The notes under the pieces were generated by a model. The model was not told the origin of the DNA and ran no database searches. It saw only the letters and a list, made by a program, of their open reading frames with translations. 64,000 nucleotides of DNA, taken from the NCBI RefSeq assembly GCF_019204045.1, contig NZ_JAGSPC010000001.1, positions 1,054,001-1,118,000 on the forward strand. Direction: 5' to 3'. This document shows positions 43,612 to 52,926 of the stretch, in pieces. Both the position numbers and the translations under genes were made by a program. This stretch comes from Erythrobacter crassostreae (GTDB lineage: Bacteria; Pseudomonadota; Alphaproteobacteria; Sphingomonadales; Sphingomonadaceae). How positions within the stretch are numbered: the first letter of the stretch is position 1; every line of letters begins with the position of its first letter.

Positions 43612-44228
43612 GCTGCGACTGCCGAGTGAGAGGGGGTGGGATCCGGAACCTTTGCGGTGTGGGCAATAAAGTGGTCGAACACTGCAATCGCTGCCTCGCT
43701 GGCGGCGGTCAGCATGTCGAGATCGGCGGGTTCGTCGATGAGCGGGCGCAATTGTTTCCAGAACGCGAGCATTCCGGGATCAGAGAGGAAGGCACAGGGC
43801 CAGTCTGCGTGACCGGCTTTTTCCAGCTCTTTCAATATTGAGCGATTGCCGAGCGAGGAGCCTGCAAGCACCCAAGCTGCGCCAATGGCGCTTGAATCGC
43901 TAACCGGGCCGATCGCGAAATCGCTGGCTGGGCCAGCGACAGGTAAGCGAACGGCGAGGTTTTCCAGATCACGTGCAATCAAATGCGATTGGGCCGGAGC
44001 GCAAAAAGCGGCTGGTGCATTGGCACTCATCCAATGCTCGACGGGCAACCGAGCCGCATATTGCAAGGACAGGAACCGGGCGTAGTCTTCTCGCGAAGCC
44101 CATCCACTTGCACCGCGCATCGCATTGTCCAATCGGTCATGCGCGTCGGCGGTTATGTGCCTGAGATCGATTCTGAGACATTCGCTTGCTTCTATTTTGC
44201 CCGTCAGCCCGATCACCTGGCTCCTCAT
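43608..44228 (-). CDS. bphO: Biliverdin-producing heme oxygenase
   Basis: 206 residues from ATG 44228 (MRSQVIGLTGKIEA); a longer frame to 44327 has a hydrophobic, less likely N-terminus. The proximal heme ligand is His30 in TADAHDRLDNAM. The distal region has AAWVLAGSSLGNRSI, matching the glycine-rich distal helix of BphO-type enzymes. It cleaves heme to biliverdin, CO and iron, and supplies the overlapping bphP product. The last four bases are shared with the phytochrome start. A light-sensing operon of two genes. Confidence 0.93.
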   Translation of the reverse strand: MRSQVIGLTGKIEASECLRIDLRHITADAHDRLDNAMRGASGWASREDYARFLSLQYAARLPVEHWMSANAPAAFCAPAQSHLIARDLENLAVRLPVAGPASDFAIGPVSDSSAIGAAWVLAGSSLGNRSILKELEKAGHADWPCAFLSDPGMLAFWKQLRPLIDEPADLDMLTAASEAAIAVFDHFIAHTAKVPDPTPSHSAVAA

Positions 44229-44436
44229 CGTCGAACCTTCGCCAACGCTTGTGTCAATCAAGCCTGTCAGAAAAAATGTTAGTAAAAAGTTACACTTTCG
44301 AATGACAGTCTGGTGGAGCAAATGCAAGTGCGCGCGCCTCTATGGTCGCCTAAGAGCGCTCAGCACAAGGCATGTAACCCTTTGAAATAGGTTCATTCTG
44401 GATGAAGTTGGCCGCAATCGACCAAGCTGGCGGACG

Positions 44437-44733
44437 TTATTCCAACAGTTTGGTGGCTTGCGTGCGCACGGCGTTTTCCAGCGTTCCGCGCAGAAATCCC
44501 AGCATTGCCGGAAGATTCATCTCAATGACGACCTCGTCATCATACACTTCAACCGCGCCTTTGATCCGCTGCCCGGCGGCGGTGACGAGCAGGTCCATCT
44601 GGTCTTCATCGGGCCAGGTGGTTTCGATTGTGGCCATACCGGCGGGGAAATAACCTGCGATTTCGTGGCTGCGCTCCCGCATGCGCTTGCGGACTTCTTC
44701 CTTGCCGAGGTCATGGGGCAGATTGACGCGCAT
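44437..44733 (-). CDS. Polyhydroxyalkanoic acid system family protein
   Basis: 98 residues from ATG 44733 (MRVNLPHDLGKEEVRKRM). The sequence fits the small PHA-granule-region family: RVNLPHDLG at the front, EIAGYFPAGMATIETTWP, and IEMNLPAMLGFLRGTLEN near the end. The family is found near polyester granule genes in other bacteria, and its biochemical role is unclear. Here it starts 10 bases after the XpaC-like gene in a three-gene operon. Confidence 0.8.
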   Translation of the reverse strand: MRVNLPHDLGKEEVRKRMRERSHEIAGYFPAGMATIETTWPDEDQMDLLVTAAGQRIKGAVEVYDDEVVIEMNLPAMLGFLRGTLENAVRTQATKLLE

Positions 44734-44743
44734 CAGGCCGTGC

Positions 44744-45502
44744 TCAATTCTTCTTACCGGTGATATCTTCGAGCAACTCGTCCCCGCCATAGCGGTATTC
44801 GAGATAGCGATCCTTGATCGCCAGATCATCAAGCGCGCCCTCAGCGAGGCGGCGGGTTACGCGGTCTACCTCAGTCGAGATTTTACCCAAACTGTCGGTC
44901 AAACGTTGATCGGCCGTTTTGCCAGCATGCGCTTCGCTGCGCATATGCTCGGGCACCTTGCGGTAATTGTCGATTGTCTCAGGGATATATTCGCCCACCA
45001 ACTCGCGAACCTCGCGGGCAGCAGGGTGGTTTGCATCGACTGTTTCCAGCTGGATGCCGAGAGAATCGAGCTGCACGCCGAGATCTTCGACAATCTTGGC
45101 CGCTGGAGCGGGAAGGGCTGGGCGCTGGGATTCCAGCCAAAGTTCTGTGCGGGCAACCATCTGTTTTGGATCGCCCTGCGACAAATCCGCGCGCTTGGGC
45201 ACTTTCACCTTGGGATAGTTGCTAAAGACATAGGCTGCGGCCATCACCGCAAGCGCGACCATCATCACACCGGTGAAGCCAATTCCGCCGAGCAGAAGTC
45301 CGGCCGCTGTCATTGAAACAATGATCACCGCGATCGCGCTAGCAAAATACTTCGCCCGTTTGATCCAGTTCTTACGCTTCGCCGCTGCAGAGCCCGCGCC
45401 GATGCTGTCGCCGGGCCGGTGTGTCCCGCCAGTGCGCTGCACAGAAAGCGATTGGCCCGCTGCACTCATGATCTGATCGGATTGGTTTGTCGTGTCGTTC
45501 AT
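44744..45502 (-). CDS. XpaC-like membrane protein (partner of TelA)
   Basis: 252 residues: a basic N-terminus, two adjacent hydrophobic helices (~52-95; FASAIAVIIVSMTAAGLLLGG and VMMVALAVMAAAYVF), then a charged alpha-helical domain. The order telA then xpaC-like, one base overlap (TAATG), is the usual pairing in envelope-stress loci, which supports the assignment; motif-level similarity to XpaC itself is weak. It probably works with TelA at the membrane. Confidence 0.68.
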   Translation of the reverse strand: MNDTTNQSDQIMSAAGQSLSVQRTGGTHRPGDSIGAGSAAAKRKNWIKRAKYFASAIAVIIVSMTAAGLLLGGIGFTGVMMVALAVMAAAYVFSNYPKVKVPKRADLSQGDPKQMVARTELWLESQRPALPAPAAKIVEDLGVQLDSLGIQLETVDANHPAAREVRELVGEYIPETIDNYRKVPEHMRSEAHAGKTADQRLTDSLGKISTEVDRVTRRLAEGALDDLAIKDRYLEYRYGGDELLEDITGKKN

Positions 45503-46734
45503 TATTTATCGAGCGCCAGCAAAGACGGTTCCGAAGCAACCTTGGCCTGAGCCTGAGCCTGCCCTTCTGCGCGGGCGATATAGCCTTTCGACTTCTCAAC
45601 CTCGTCGGTCAGGACATTCACGGTCTGCTTCATGCTGCTGAGTGCGCGGACTTTGAAATCGTCAACTTCGTCCATCGTGTCATAGATGTTCTGGAAGGCG
45701 CGTTGCAGCGTTTCGAGCGGAATGGTGCTCGACGCAGCTTGCTCGTGGATTTGAGCTGTCTGTTCGCGCAGCAATGTGCTGGTCGAATCGATAATGTTCG
45801 TGGTCGTCTCGTTCAACGATGTGATCTGTTGAAGCACAAGGCGTTGGTTGGTCATTGCCTGCGCGACAGTCACCGCCGTACGCAGTGCGCCGACAGTCGT
45901 GGTGCTGGCGCGGTCCACGCCTTTGACCAGCTCGACATTGTTCTTTTTAACGAGATCAAGCGCGAGGTAGCCCTGTACGCTCACGGCCATCTGGGTGAGC
46001 AGATCCTGTGTGCGCTGGCGCACATAGAACAGCGCGCTTTCACGCAGCGCCTTGGCTTTTTCCGGGTCGCTGGAATCGAGCTCTAGCGCTTTCGCCTCAA
46101 GCCGTGTGTCGAGGGTCTTGGCGATGTGGATCATTTGTTCCAGCTCGCCCATCGCTTCCCACAGCTTCTGCCGTTCCGTGTCGATTGCAGCGTTATCGAG
46201 GTGCAGTTCCTTCTTACCGCCCTCCAGCCGTTCCAGAATCGCCTGAATATGGCCCTGTGCCGATGTGTAGCTGTCAAAATAGTTCTTCAGCTTGTTGCCG
46301 AACGGGATGATGCCAAACAGTTTGCGCGGGGTCAGCAGCTTGTTTTTGCGGCCCGGATCAAGGTCTTCGACCGTGCGGCGAAGTTCGGCCAGATCGCTGC
46401 CGACGCTGCTATCGGCGTCCATGGCGCGCACGGGGCGATCAAGGAACCGGTTGGAATGCGCGGCGGCGGCGCGGATCTGTTCCTGACCCATGCGGGTGAT
46501 CTGGTCGACTTTCTCGCCGAATTCGGGTGATTTGGCATCGACCGAGACGAGATCGGTGACAAAAGCATCAACCTTCGTATCGAGCTTACTTTTCTCTTCG
46601 GTGGAGACGGGAACGAGGCCGGCTGCCTTTTCAGGCGTAACCTCAGGAACGGGATCGGGCGGCGTCAGCTCGAAATCGGTGGCGGTCTTGGTCGCGGTTG
46701 CGATCTTTGTTTCCGGTGCGGCTTCGGTGCTCAT
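45502..46734 (-). CDS. TelA/KlaA-family toxic-anion resistance protein
   Basis: 410 residues from ATG 46734 (MSTEAAPETKI); the frame extends 12 codons further. The long alpha-helical TelA body includes FGIIPFGNKLKNYFDSY, AIDTERQKLWEAMGELEQM and TVGALRTAVTVAQAMTNQRLVL, all typical of the family. Named from tellurite resistance plasmids, chromosomal members are linked to envelope and antimicrobial stress. It heads the operon followed by the XpaC-like and PHA-system genes. The name does not prove tellurite resistance. Confidence 0.9.
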   Translation of the reverse strand: MSTEAAPETKIATATKTATDFELTPPDPVPEVTPEKAAGLVPVSTEEKSKLDTKVDAFVTDLVSVDAKSPEFGEKVDQITRMGQEQIRAAAAHSNRFLDRPVRAMDADSSVGSDLAELRRTVEDLDPGRKNKLLTPRKLFGIIPFGNKLKNYFDSYTSAQGHIQAILERLEGGKKELHLDNAAIDTERQKLWEAMGELEQMIHIAKTLDTRLEAKALELDSSDPEKAKALRESALFYVRQRTQDLLTQMAVSVQGYLALDLVKKNNVELVKGVDRASTTTVGALRTAVTVAQAMTNQRLVLQQITSLNETTTNIIDSTSTLLREQTAQIHEQAASSTIPLETLQRAFQNIYDTMDEVDDFKVRALSSMKQTVNVLTDEVEKSKGYIARAEGQAQAQAKVASEPSLLALDK

Positions 46735-46934
46735 TCTAACGCGTTTCCTCCGAGGGCCGGTTGGCCCCAAAATCCAAAATTTCCTATATCACTGTATTAG
46801 TGATCTAAAACACACCTTTCAAGGTAGCTCTTTTTCCGCCCCTGTTCCAACGAATTGAGCGCGCGTCTAAGCGAACGCTTTGCCTTGGGCGCGAAACCCC
46901 GTAACTACGCGGAAACATTTGAGGACTGAGAGAC

Positions 46935-48491
46935 TTGGCAACCGAAAGCAACAATCCGGTCAAAGAAGCGAAAAAGGAAGAAGGCGAGGCAACGGCAATA
47001 AGGCCGACTGCGTCGACTTTCGGCACGGTCAAGTTTAGCTTGCTGCGCTGGTGGATGCGCGATGTCATCGGCACCGTGAATCAATCGCAGGTGATCGAGA
47101 CGCGGCGCGAGGATTGCCTGCTTTCCGAACGCTATCTGTTTATGACCGCGATGAGCGCGGGTATCGCCGTGCTTGGTCTGTTGTTGTCATCGCCTGCTGT
47201 TGTTATCGGCGCGATGCTGCTGTCCCCGCTGATGGGGCCAATCATGGGTCTCGGTTTTGCTCTGGCGATCGGCGATTATCAGTGGTTGAAACAATCCGCC
47301 CGCAGCCTCGCCTGGGGCAGTCTGATGGGTATCGGGCTGACGGCGCTGCTGGTCTATATGTCCCCGATCCAGACTATCACGCCAGAGATCGCGGCGCGAA
47401 CCCAGCCAAACCTGTTTGATCTATTTGTGGCGCTCTTTTCGGCGCTGGCGGGCGCCTATGCGATGATCCGCGGGCGCGAGGGTACGATTGTCGGCGTGGC
47501 TATTGCGACCGCTTTGATGCCGCCGCTCGCAGTCGTCGGCTTTGGCCTTGCGACGTGGAACTGGACGGTCTTTTCCGGTGCGCTGCTGCTCTATGTGACC
47601 AACCTTATCACCATTGCGCTCACCGCTTGGGGCATGGCGCGTCTCTATGGGTTCAAGACTTCGCTCAGCGCGCGCAACACCATTTTCCAGAATATCGCGG
47701 TGACTGCCGTGTTCATTGGCCTTGCGGTTCCGCTCGGCTTTTCGCTGCAACAGATCGCGTTTCAAACCAATGCGCAGCGGATCGTTCGCGCGGAAATCGA
47801 GGAAAAATTCGATGCCAACAGCAGGGTCGATCTTGGCTCGATTGATTTCGGGGCAAAACCGATCAAGGTCAGCGCGTCGGTTTGGACGTATGTATTGAAG
47901 CCAGAAGCCGAGGTTGAAGCCGAGCGTGCATTGACGCGGGAACTTGGCGAACCGGTCGAACTGACACTTACGCAGTTTCAAGGTGGCAGCAGCGGCAGCG
48001 CAGCGGAACTGGCACAGCTTTCTGCTGCGCGCGCGAACGAAGAGGCCGCCGAACAGGCGCGGGCCGAAGACCTTGGCAAACGGTTGGCTCTGGTGGCCGG
48101 TGTTCCGGAAGACGACGTGCTGATCGACCGCACCCGCCGCAAAGCGATGGTCCGCGCCGAACAATTGGAAGGCGCCACATTGGCCGCTTACAAGGCTCTG
48201 GAGCAGCGGATCAGCGCGACCGAACCGGAGTGGGAGATCGAGCTGCTACCGCCGGCCGGGCGATTGCCAGCGAATATCGAGTTTGGCGAAGACGGGCCGA
48301 CGCCTGACGGAGCGAGAGCCCTGAGCGTTATCGAATGGGCATCTGCGCGCGTCGATATTCCTATCGTGCTGGTCGGAAATCAAGCGGATGCCGAGGCTGC
48401 CGCCGCTATTCTGGCCACAAGCGGGGTAGATGTGAATGTGCGGCTTACAAGCGGACCGGTGCGGGCCGAATGGGGCGGCGCCGGGCAATGA
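46935..48491 (+). CDS. DUF389 membrane protein
   Basis: 518 residues, starting on TTG 46935 with GAGGACTGAGAG upstream. The DUF389 core has about six helices (~60-270): AVLGLLLSSPAVVIGAMLLSP, LMGPIMGLGFALAIGD, AYAMIRGREGTIVGVAIATALMPPLAVVG. A long cytoplasmic or periplasmic tail of ~250 residues follows, containing a coiled-coil-like segment (SAARANEEAAEQARAEDLGK). The family has no proven function; transport has been suggested. Its last four bases overlap the next gene's start (ATGA). Confidence 0.9.
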   Translation: MATESNNPVKEAKKEEGEATAIRPTASTFGTVKFSLLRWWMRDVIGTVNQSQVIETRREDCLLSERYLFMTAMSAGIAVLGLLLSSPAVVIGAMLLSPLMGPIMGLGFALAIGDYQWLKQSARSLAWGSLMGIGLTALLVYMSPIQTITPEIAARTQPNLFDLFVALFSALAGAYAMIRGREGTIVGVAIATALMPPLAVVGFGLATWNWTVFSGALLLYVTNLITIALTAWGMARLYGFKTSLSARNTIFQNIAVTAVFIGLAVPLGFSLQQIAFQTNAQRIVRAEIEEKFDANSRVDLGSIDFGAKPIKVSASVWTYVLKPEAEVEAERALTRELGEPVELTLTQFQGGSSGSAAELAQLSAARANEEAAEQARAEDLGKRLALVAGVPEDDVLIDRTRRKAMVRAEQLEGATLAAYKALEQRISATEPEWEIELLPPAGRLPANIEFGEDGPTPDGARALSVIEWASARVDIPIVLVGNQADAEAAAAILATSGVDVNVRLTSGPVRAEWGGAGQ

Positions 48492-49345
48492 TCCGGCCTC
48501 TCACTTTGTCCCTGGCGTTACTGTGCAGCTTTTTTGCTACACATGTGGCAGCGCAGGATGGGCCAGCCGAACGCGACTTTGCCAAGCGCTTTCTTCCGAA
48601 ACTGCAAAAGGTCTCACCTGAAAGCGTGGTTTACAGTGAACCGGGCGATCCATTGCAGATCAACTTTGATCGCGAAGATGGAAGTGATGGCCCGGTCACG
48701 GTGAACCTCCATCGGATGTTCCAATTTTGTCAAACCATCTCACCGCAAGAATGCAATGCGCAAATGGCCGAATTTATTGCGGAAATGAGGCGCGAGCCAC
48801 CCGGATCAAAGGCCGAAAATCTGCGTATCATTGTGCGCGATGCAAGCTACTTAGAATACGTCGAAAACTCGGTTGCGGGCACCTCGCTCATACCTGTTTA
48901 TAGGAAGATCGGTGACGATTTGTTTGCGATCCTCGCGCTCGATGCAGAGCAAAGCATCTCGGTCATCGGTCAGGATACGCTCAAGGATATGGGTCTGGAT
49001 GGTGATGAGGCGTGGGACCGGGCGAGGCGGGAAACACTGGCTCTGATCCTTGCTTTTGGAGAGAACGATGATTTCGGCCAAGGGCTCGTCTCCTTTGAGG
49101 GCGACGAGTATGTCGGCTCTATGGCTCTAATGCGTGACCAATGGGCCAAGGTTGCCGCACGGCAGGGAGGTAAGCTCGCAGTGGCGATACCTTCTGACTA
49201 CTTTTTCCTGGCAGTCAGCGTAGCCGACGGTGAGGAGCTTAAGCAGTTCAAGGAACTCGCTGTCGAGCTCTGCCAGATGGCGTCACGCTGTATCTCACCC
49301 AATGTTTACCGCATACGTGATGGCGGCTGGGTGATTGCAGAATAA
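48488..49345 (+). CDS. DUF1444 (YtpQ)-like secreted protein
   Basis: 285 residues from ATG 48488, which overlaps the DUF389 stop and begins a signal peptide (RPLTLSLALLCSFFATHVAAQ). The middle (LIPVYRKIGDDLFAILALD, then DTLKDMGLDGDEAWDRARR) matches the DUF1444/YtpQ pattern of a beta strand, acidic turn and long helix. Those proteins are usually cytosolic; here a signal peptide exports it. Two Cys in MFQFCQTISPQECNAQ and two near the C-terminus (VELCQMASRC) may be disulfides. Family assignment is moderate; function unknown. Confidence 0.75.
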   Translation: MIRPLTLSLALLCSFFATHVAAQDGPAERDFAKRFLPKLQKVSPESVVYSEPGDPLQINFDREDGSDGPVTVNLHRMFQFCQTISPQECNAQMAEFIAEMRREPPGSKAENLRIIVRDASYLEYVENSVAGTSLIPVYRKIGDDLFAILALDAEQSISVIGQDTLKDMGLDGDEAWDRARRETLALILAFGENDDFGQGLVSFEGDEYVGSMALMRDQWAKVAARQGGKLAVAIPSDYFFLAVSVADGEELKQFKELAVELCQMASRCISPNVYRIRDGGWVIAE

Positions 49346-49354
49346 CCTCGCGGT

Positions 49355-51088
49355 TTAAGCTGCGAGTTCCAGCGGGACAATCTCACCCGACAGATACAGC
49401 TTTTTCGCCTTTGCGCGGCTGAGTTTGCCCGAGCTTGTGCGGGGCAGGGTGCGCGGCGGGACGAGTTCCACGACGCAGCTCATGCCGGTGACAGAGCGAA
49501 CCTTGTCAGCGATCTGCTCGCGCAGTTTCACCCGTTCTTCCGGATCGGAAACGCGGCAATGGACCAATACGGCAGGCGATTCCTCGCCGCCTTCGGTTTC
49601 GACAGAGAACGCCGCGATGTCGCCGTGGTTAAAGCCGGGCAGCTGTTCCACGGCCCATTCGATGTCCTGCGGCCAATGGTTTTTGCCATTAATGATGATC
49701 ATGTCTTTGGCGCGGCCCACGATGAACAGGTAGCCATCGGCCAGATAGCCCATATCGCCTGTGTCCAGCCACCCATCCACGAGGCAGTCTGCGGTGGCTT
49801 CTTCGTTGCGGAAATAGGAATGCATGACGCTGGGGCCGTGGCACCAGACTTTGCCGATCTGGTGATCGCCGCGCGCATCGCCGTTTTCACCGCGAATTTC
49901 GACGGTCATATCAGGCAGAGCTTTGCCGCAATTCACAATTGCGCGGTAACGGGCCGGGCGCGTAATATCGCGCGGCGTTCCTGAAAGGCGCTCTTCTTCG
50001 ACCAGTTCTACGCGGATACCTTCGCCCGGCGGCATAACAGTGACGCCCAAAACCGCTTCTGCGAGGCCATATGACGGCGTAAAGGCCGCAGCTTTGAAGC
50101 CAGCGTCCGAGAATGCGTTCACAAAGCTTTGCATGACGTCAGGACGGATCATATCTGCGCCGTTGCCTGCAATCCGCCAGCGCGACAGGTCGAACCGGTC
50201 CGCGACATTCGACTGGCTCGAAATGCGGCGCGCGCAGATGTCATAGCCAAAGGTCGGCGAATAAGAGAGCGTGTTGCCCGGATTGCGGCTGACCATATCC
50301 AGCCATGCCAGCGGACGGCGCGCAAAGGCATCGGGCTTCAGATAGTCGGCGGAAACCTGATTGGCGATCAGCGACAGGAAGCAACCAACCAAACCCATAT
50401 CGTGATACCATGGCAACCAGCTGATACAGCGATCATTCTCGCCTAGATGCATGCTGGTGGAATGGCCATACAGATTGTGCAGCAGCGCCTTGTGAGTCAC
50501 CGCTACGCCGGTCGGGAAACGGGTCGAGCCGGATGAATATTGCAGGTAGCAAATATCCTCGGGATCAGCGGTGGGCAAATTGCAATCGGGCGCTTCGCGG
50601 GTCGCAAAATCATCCCAGCTTTCGCTGGCGCAGCCCTGACGTTCCGCAGCAGCCGCTGCCATCTCGCCGATTTCGGGCGGATAGATCAGCATGACCGGGT
50701 CAGAACTGCTCAGTTGTACGACGAGAGAGTCGATATAATTGTCTTTGCCGCCAAAGGTCGTCGGCAGCGGCAGCGGCACTGGCCAAGCGCCGGTGTAGAT
50801 GCAGGCGCAGAACAATGCGGCAAACTCGGCGCTGGTTTCTGCGATCAAGGCCACGCGGTCTTGAGGCTTGATGCCGGATGCAATCAGGCGGCGGGCCATG
50901 ACAAGCGCATCTTCGCGCATCTCAGAGAACGGATAGACCCGTTCCAATTGTCCACGCATATCGTGAAAATTAAGGCCCTTTTCGCTTCTGGCGGCGTAAT
51001 CAATGGCGTCGTTGAAAGTCGCAAATTCAGCGCGGATGCGCGGTAAATCGCAATCATTCGGCGTCGGCTTCAATGCGGCGTCGGTCAT
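49355..51088 (-). CDS. Fatty acyl-AMP ligase (FAAL)
   Basis: 577 residues from ATG 51088 (MTDAALKPTPND). The adenylating motifs are QYSSGSTRFPTGVAVTH (P-loop type), DTGDMGYLADGYLFIVGRAKD, and INGKNHWPQDIEW. The last of these, GKNHxPQDIE, distinguishes FAALs from CoA ligases. It activates fatty acids as acyl-adenylates and hands them to an acyl carrier protein for lipids or lipopeptides; no carrier or synthase gene lies nearby, so the product is unknown. Divergent from recX. Confidence 0.92.
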   Translation of the reverse strand: MTDAALKPTPNDCDLPRIRAEFATFNDAIDYAARSEKGLNFHDMRGQLERVYPFSEMREDALVMARRLIASGIKPQDRVALIAETSAEFAALFCACIYTGAWPVPLPLPTTFGGKDNYIDSLVVQLSSSDPVMLIYPPEIGEMAAAAAERQGCASESWDDFATREAPDCNLPTADPEDICYLQYSSGSTRFPTGVAVTHKALLHNLYGHSTSMHLGENDRCISWLPWYHDMGLVGCFLSLIANQVSADYLKPDAFARRPLAWLDMVSRNPGNTLSYSPTFGYDICARRISSQSNVADRFDLSRWRIAGNGADMIRPDVMQSFVNAFSDAGFKAAAFTPSYGLAEAVLGVTVMPPGEGIRVELVEEERLSGTPRDITRPARYRAIVNCGKALPDMTVEIRGENGDARGDHQIGKVWCHGPSVMHSYFRNEEATADCLVDGWLDTGDMGYLADGYLFIVGRAKDMIIINGKNHWPQDIEWAVEQLPGFNHGDIAAFSVETEGGEESPAVLVHCRVSDPEERVKLREQIADKVRSVTGMSCVVELVPPRTLPRTSSGKLSRAKAKKLYLSGEIVPLELAA

Positions 51089-51229
51089 ATTTATAGCGAT
51101 ACCCGTAATTTGCAGCGCAGCGAAGTGCGCCCTATCATATCCCTCACGTATCAGGCTCCCATACCCAAAACGGTCCTTACTTGCTCCATTTGATAAGGAC
51201 TGTGGCACGAATAAGGCGAAAAAATTGCG

Positions 51230-51922
51230 TTGAATAGGTTTTCGTCATCAAAGAGTCGCGGAAAAGCGGGCTCGGATGGTCGCCAGAATGGCGATTTTGC
51301 ACGGGGCCGCAAAGCCTCCAAGCGTAAACCTTTGGATGAAACATCGTTACGCGATCTGGCACTTTCCTATGCTGCGCGCTTTGCGACAACCGGTGCAAAA
51401 TTGGAGGGGTATCTCGCTCGCAAAATCCGCGAACGCGGAATTGCCGACGACTCCGATGGCCGAACAATCGAGGTTGATACCCCTGCTCTGGTCGCCCGCT
51501 TGATAGAGCTGGGTTATGTCAATGACGACGCCTATGCCCGCGCAAAATCGCGCGATCTGACCGCGCGGGGATACGGAGCGCGCAGGGTCGAGCAGGCGCT
51601 ATGGGCGGCAGGGGTGGATGAAGATGTCCGCGAAGATCATGCGCCAAGCGAAGCTGCGGCGCGCGAGGCGGCAGCATTGCTAGCAAAGAAGCGGCGCTTT
51701 GGCGTGTATTCAGATAAATTGCTTGGGAGTGAAGAGGAAGAATATGAAGGTGGTTTAGATCATGTAAATTCCCACAAGCTGCGCGAAAAACAGGTTGCTG
51801 CTATGCTTCGAGCGGGTCACAAGATGGACCATGTCCGGTTCATTATGGATGCACCTGCTCACGCGGATGTTGAGCAATGGATAAAAGAGGCGCTAGAGGA
51901 ACAAGGCCATGACGATGTTTAA
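51230..51922 (+). CDS. recX: RecX family regulatory protein
   Basis: 230 residues from TTG 51230. The RecX three-helix repeats appear as SLRDLALSYAARFATTGAKLEGYLARKIRE, LVARLIELGYVNDDAYARAKSRDLTARGYGARRVEQAL and a divergent C-terminal repeat (EKQVAAMLRAGHKMDHVRFIM). RecX binds RecA filaments and limits recombination. No recA nearby. The first ~35 residues are a basic, low-complexity tail, so a later start cannot be excluded. It overlaps the DUF192 gene by 14 bases. Confidence 0.85.
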   Translation: MNRFSSSKSRGKAGSDGRQNGDFARGRKASKRKPLDETSLRDLALSYAARFATTGAKLEGYLARKIRERGIADDSDGRTIEVDTPALVARLIELGYVNDDAYARAKSRDLTARGYGARRVEQALWAAGVDEDVREDHAPSEAAAREAAALLAKKRRFGVYSDKLLGSEEEEYEGGLDHVNSHKLREKQVAAMLRAGHKMDHVRFIMDAPAHADVEQWIKEALEEQGHDDV

Positions 51923-52457
51923 TCACTTGCCTTTCAAGTCGGGGGCACTGCTCGGGTTGATGCCTGCCGTGCTCCTCGCTGCGGCGTGCACCCCCGTTGG
52001 CGCAGCGGAGGATCCGCCGACAACGTCAACGGTTGAAGAGACCGCAACCAAGCACCCGATCTCCGGCCTTGAGATTATCGATGTGACCATTGTGAGCGGC
52101 GAGGCACGCCACACCTTCAAAACCGAACTTGCCGACACAGGCGAAGCGCAAACGCGCGGGCTTATGTTCCGGACCGAGCTTGCCGACGATGAAGCGATGA
52201 TCTTCCCGTCTTATGTGCCGCAAGCCCGCAGTTTCTGGATGCGCAACACGCCTATCTCGCTCGACATCATCTTTGTCGGGACCGACGGCACAATTTCGAA
52301 CATTGCGGAGCGGACCGAACCGTATTCACTGGATTCGCTCCCCTCTAAAGGCCTTGCCTCGGCGGTGTTCGAAATTCGCGGCGGACTTTCGGAAGAGCTC
52401 GGGATCGAGCCCGGTGATGCGGTCGAGTACGATCTGCCGGAAAACCCGCCGGAATAA
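51909..52457 (+). CDS. DUF192 lipoprotein
   Basis: 182 residues. The lipoprotein signal LGLMPAVLLAAACTPVGA puts the lipid-modified Cys near residue 27. The DUF192 domain has EAQTRGLMFRTELADDEAMIF, FWMRNTPISLDIIFVG and AVFEIRGG, the three family landmarks. Exported DUF192 proteins are small beta-barrel-like domains of uncertain job. It overlaps recX and is followed by NDUFA12 after 38 bases. Confidence 0.9.
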   Translation: MTMFNHLPFKSGALLGLMPAVLLAAACTPVGAAEDPPTTSTVEETATKHPISGLEIIDVTIVSGEARHTFKTELADTGEAQTRGLMFRTELADDEAMIFPSYVPQARSFWMRNTPISLDIIFVGTDGTISNIAERTEPYSLDSLPSKGLASAVFEIRGGLSEELGIEPGDAVEYDLPENPPE

Positions 52458-52495
52458 TCTTGGCGTGACGCGCCAATTCCGCTAATCGGCGCGCC

Positions 52496-52915
52496 ATGGG
52501 AATCTTTGGAAAAATCTTCACTTGGTGGGACGGCGCGACGCTTGGCACGCATTGGTGGGCCATGCGCACCGGCGGTGAACATGTCGGCACCGATGCCGAG
52601 GGCAACAAATATTATCGCAAAGCCGCCAAAGAGAGTGTTCCGACGGGCTCTTACACCCAAAAGGAAAAGCGTTGGGTGATCTATAACGGCGCCAATGATT
52701 CAAGCCGCGTGCCGTCCGAATGGCACGGCTGGCTGCATGGTGCATTTGATGACGTTCCCGAAAGCCATCTGCCCCCGGCAAAGATCTGGGAAGTTGATTA
52801 CACACCCAACGCGACCGGCACTGCGCAAGCGTACCGCCCGCAAGGCGCGCTGGAGCGCGGCGGCAAACGTGCGGCCGCTGATGGCGATTACGAGGCGTGG
52901 TCGCCCGAGGGCTGA
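52496..52915 (+). CDS. NDUFA12-like complex I accessory subunit
   Basis: 139 residues. The family hallmarks are the N-terminal FTWWDGATLGTHW, then GNKYYRK, RWVIYNG and PSEWHGWLHG. Alphaproteobacteria and mitochondria share this subunit, which sits on the peripheral arm of NADH:ubiquinone oxidoreductase. The Lys/Gly-rich C-terminal tail is normal. The neighbours DUF2155 and aat are the usual alphaproteobacterial company. Confidence 0.95.
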   Translation: MGIFGKIFTWWDGATLGTHWWAMRTGGEHVGTDAEGNKYYRKAAKESVPTGSYTQKEKRWVIYNGANDSSRVPSEWHGWLHGAFDDVPESHLPPAKIWEVDYTPNATGTAQAYRPQGALERGGKRAAADGDYEAWSPEG

Positions 52916-52926
52916 CCGGACCGGCG

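Noticed and set aside
47421..48164. 247-codon minus-strand frame
   Set aside because: Antisense of the DUF389 gene; no start context and no family features.
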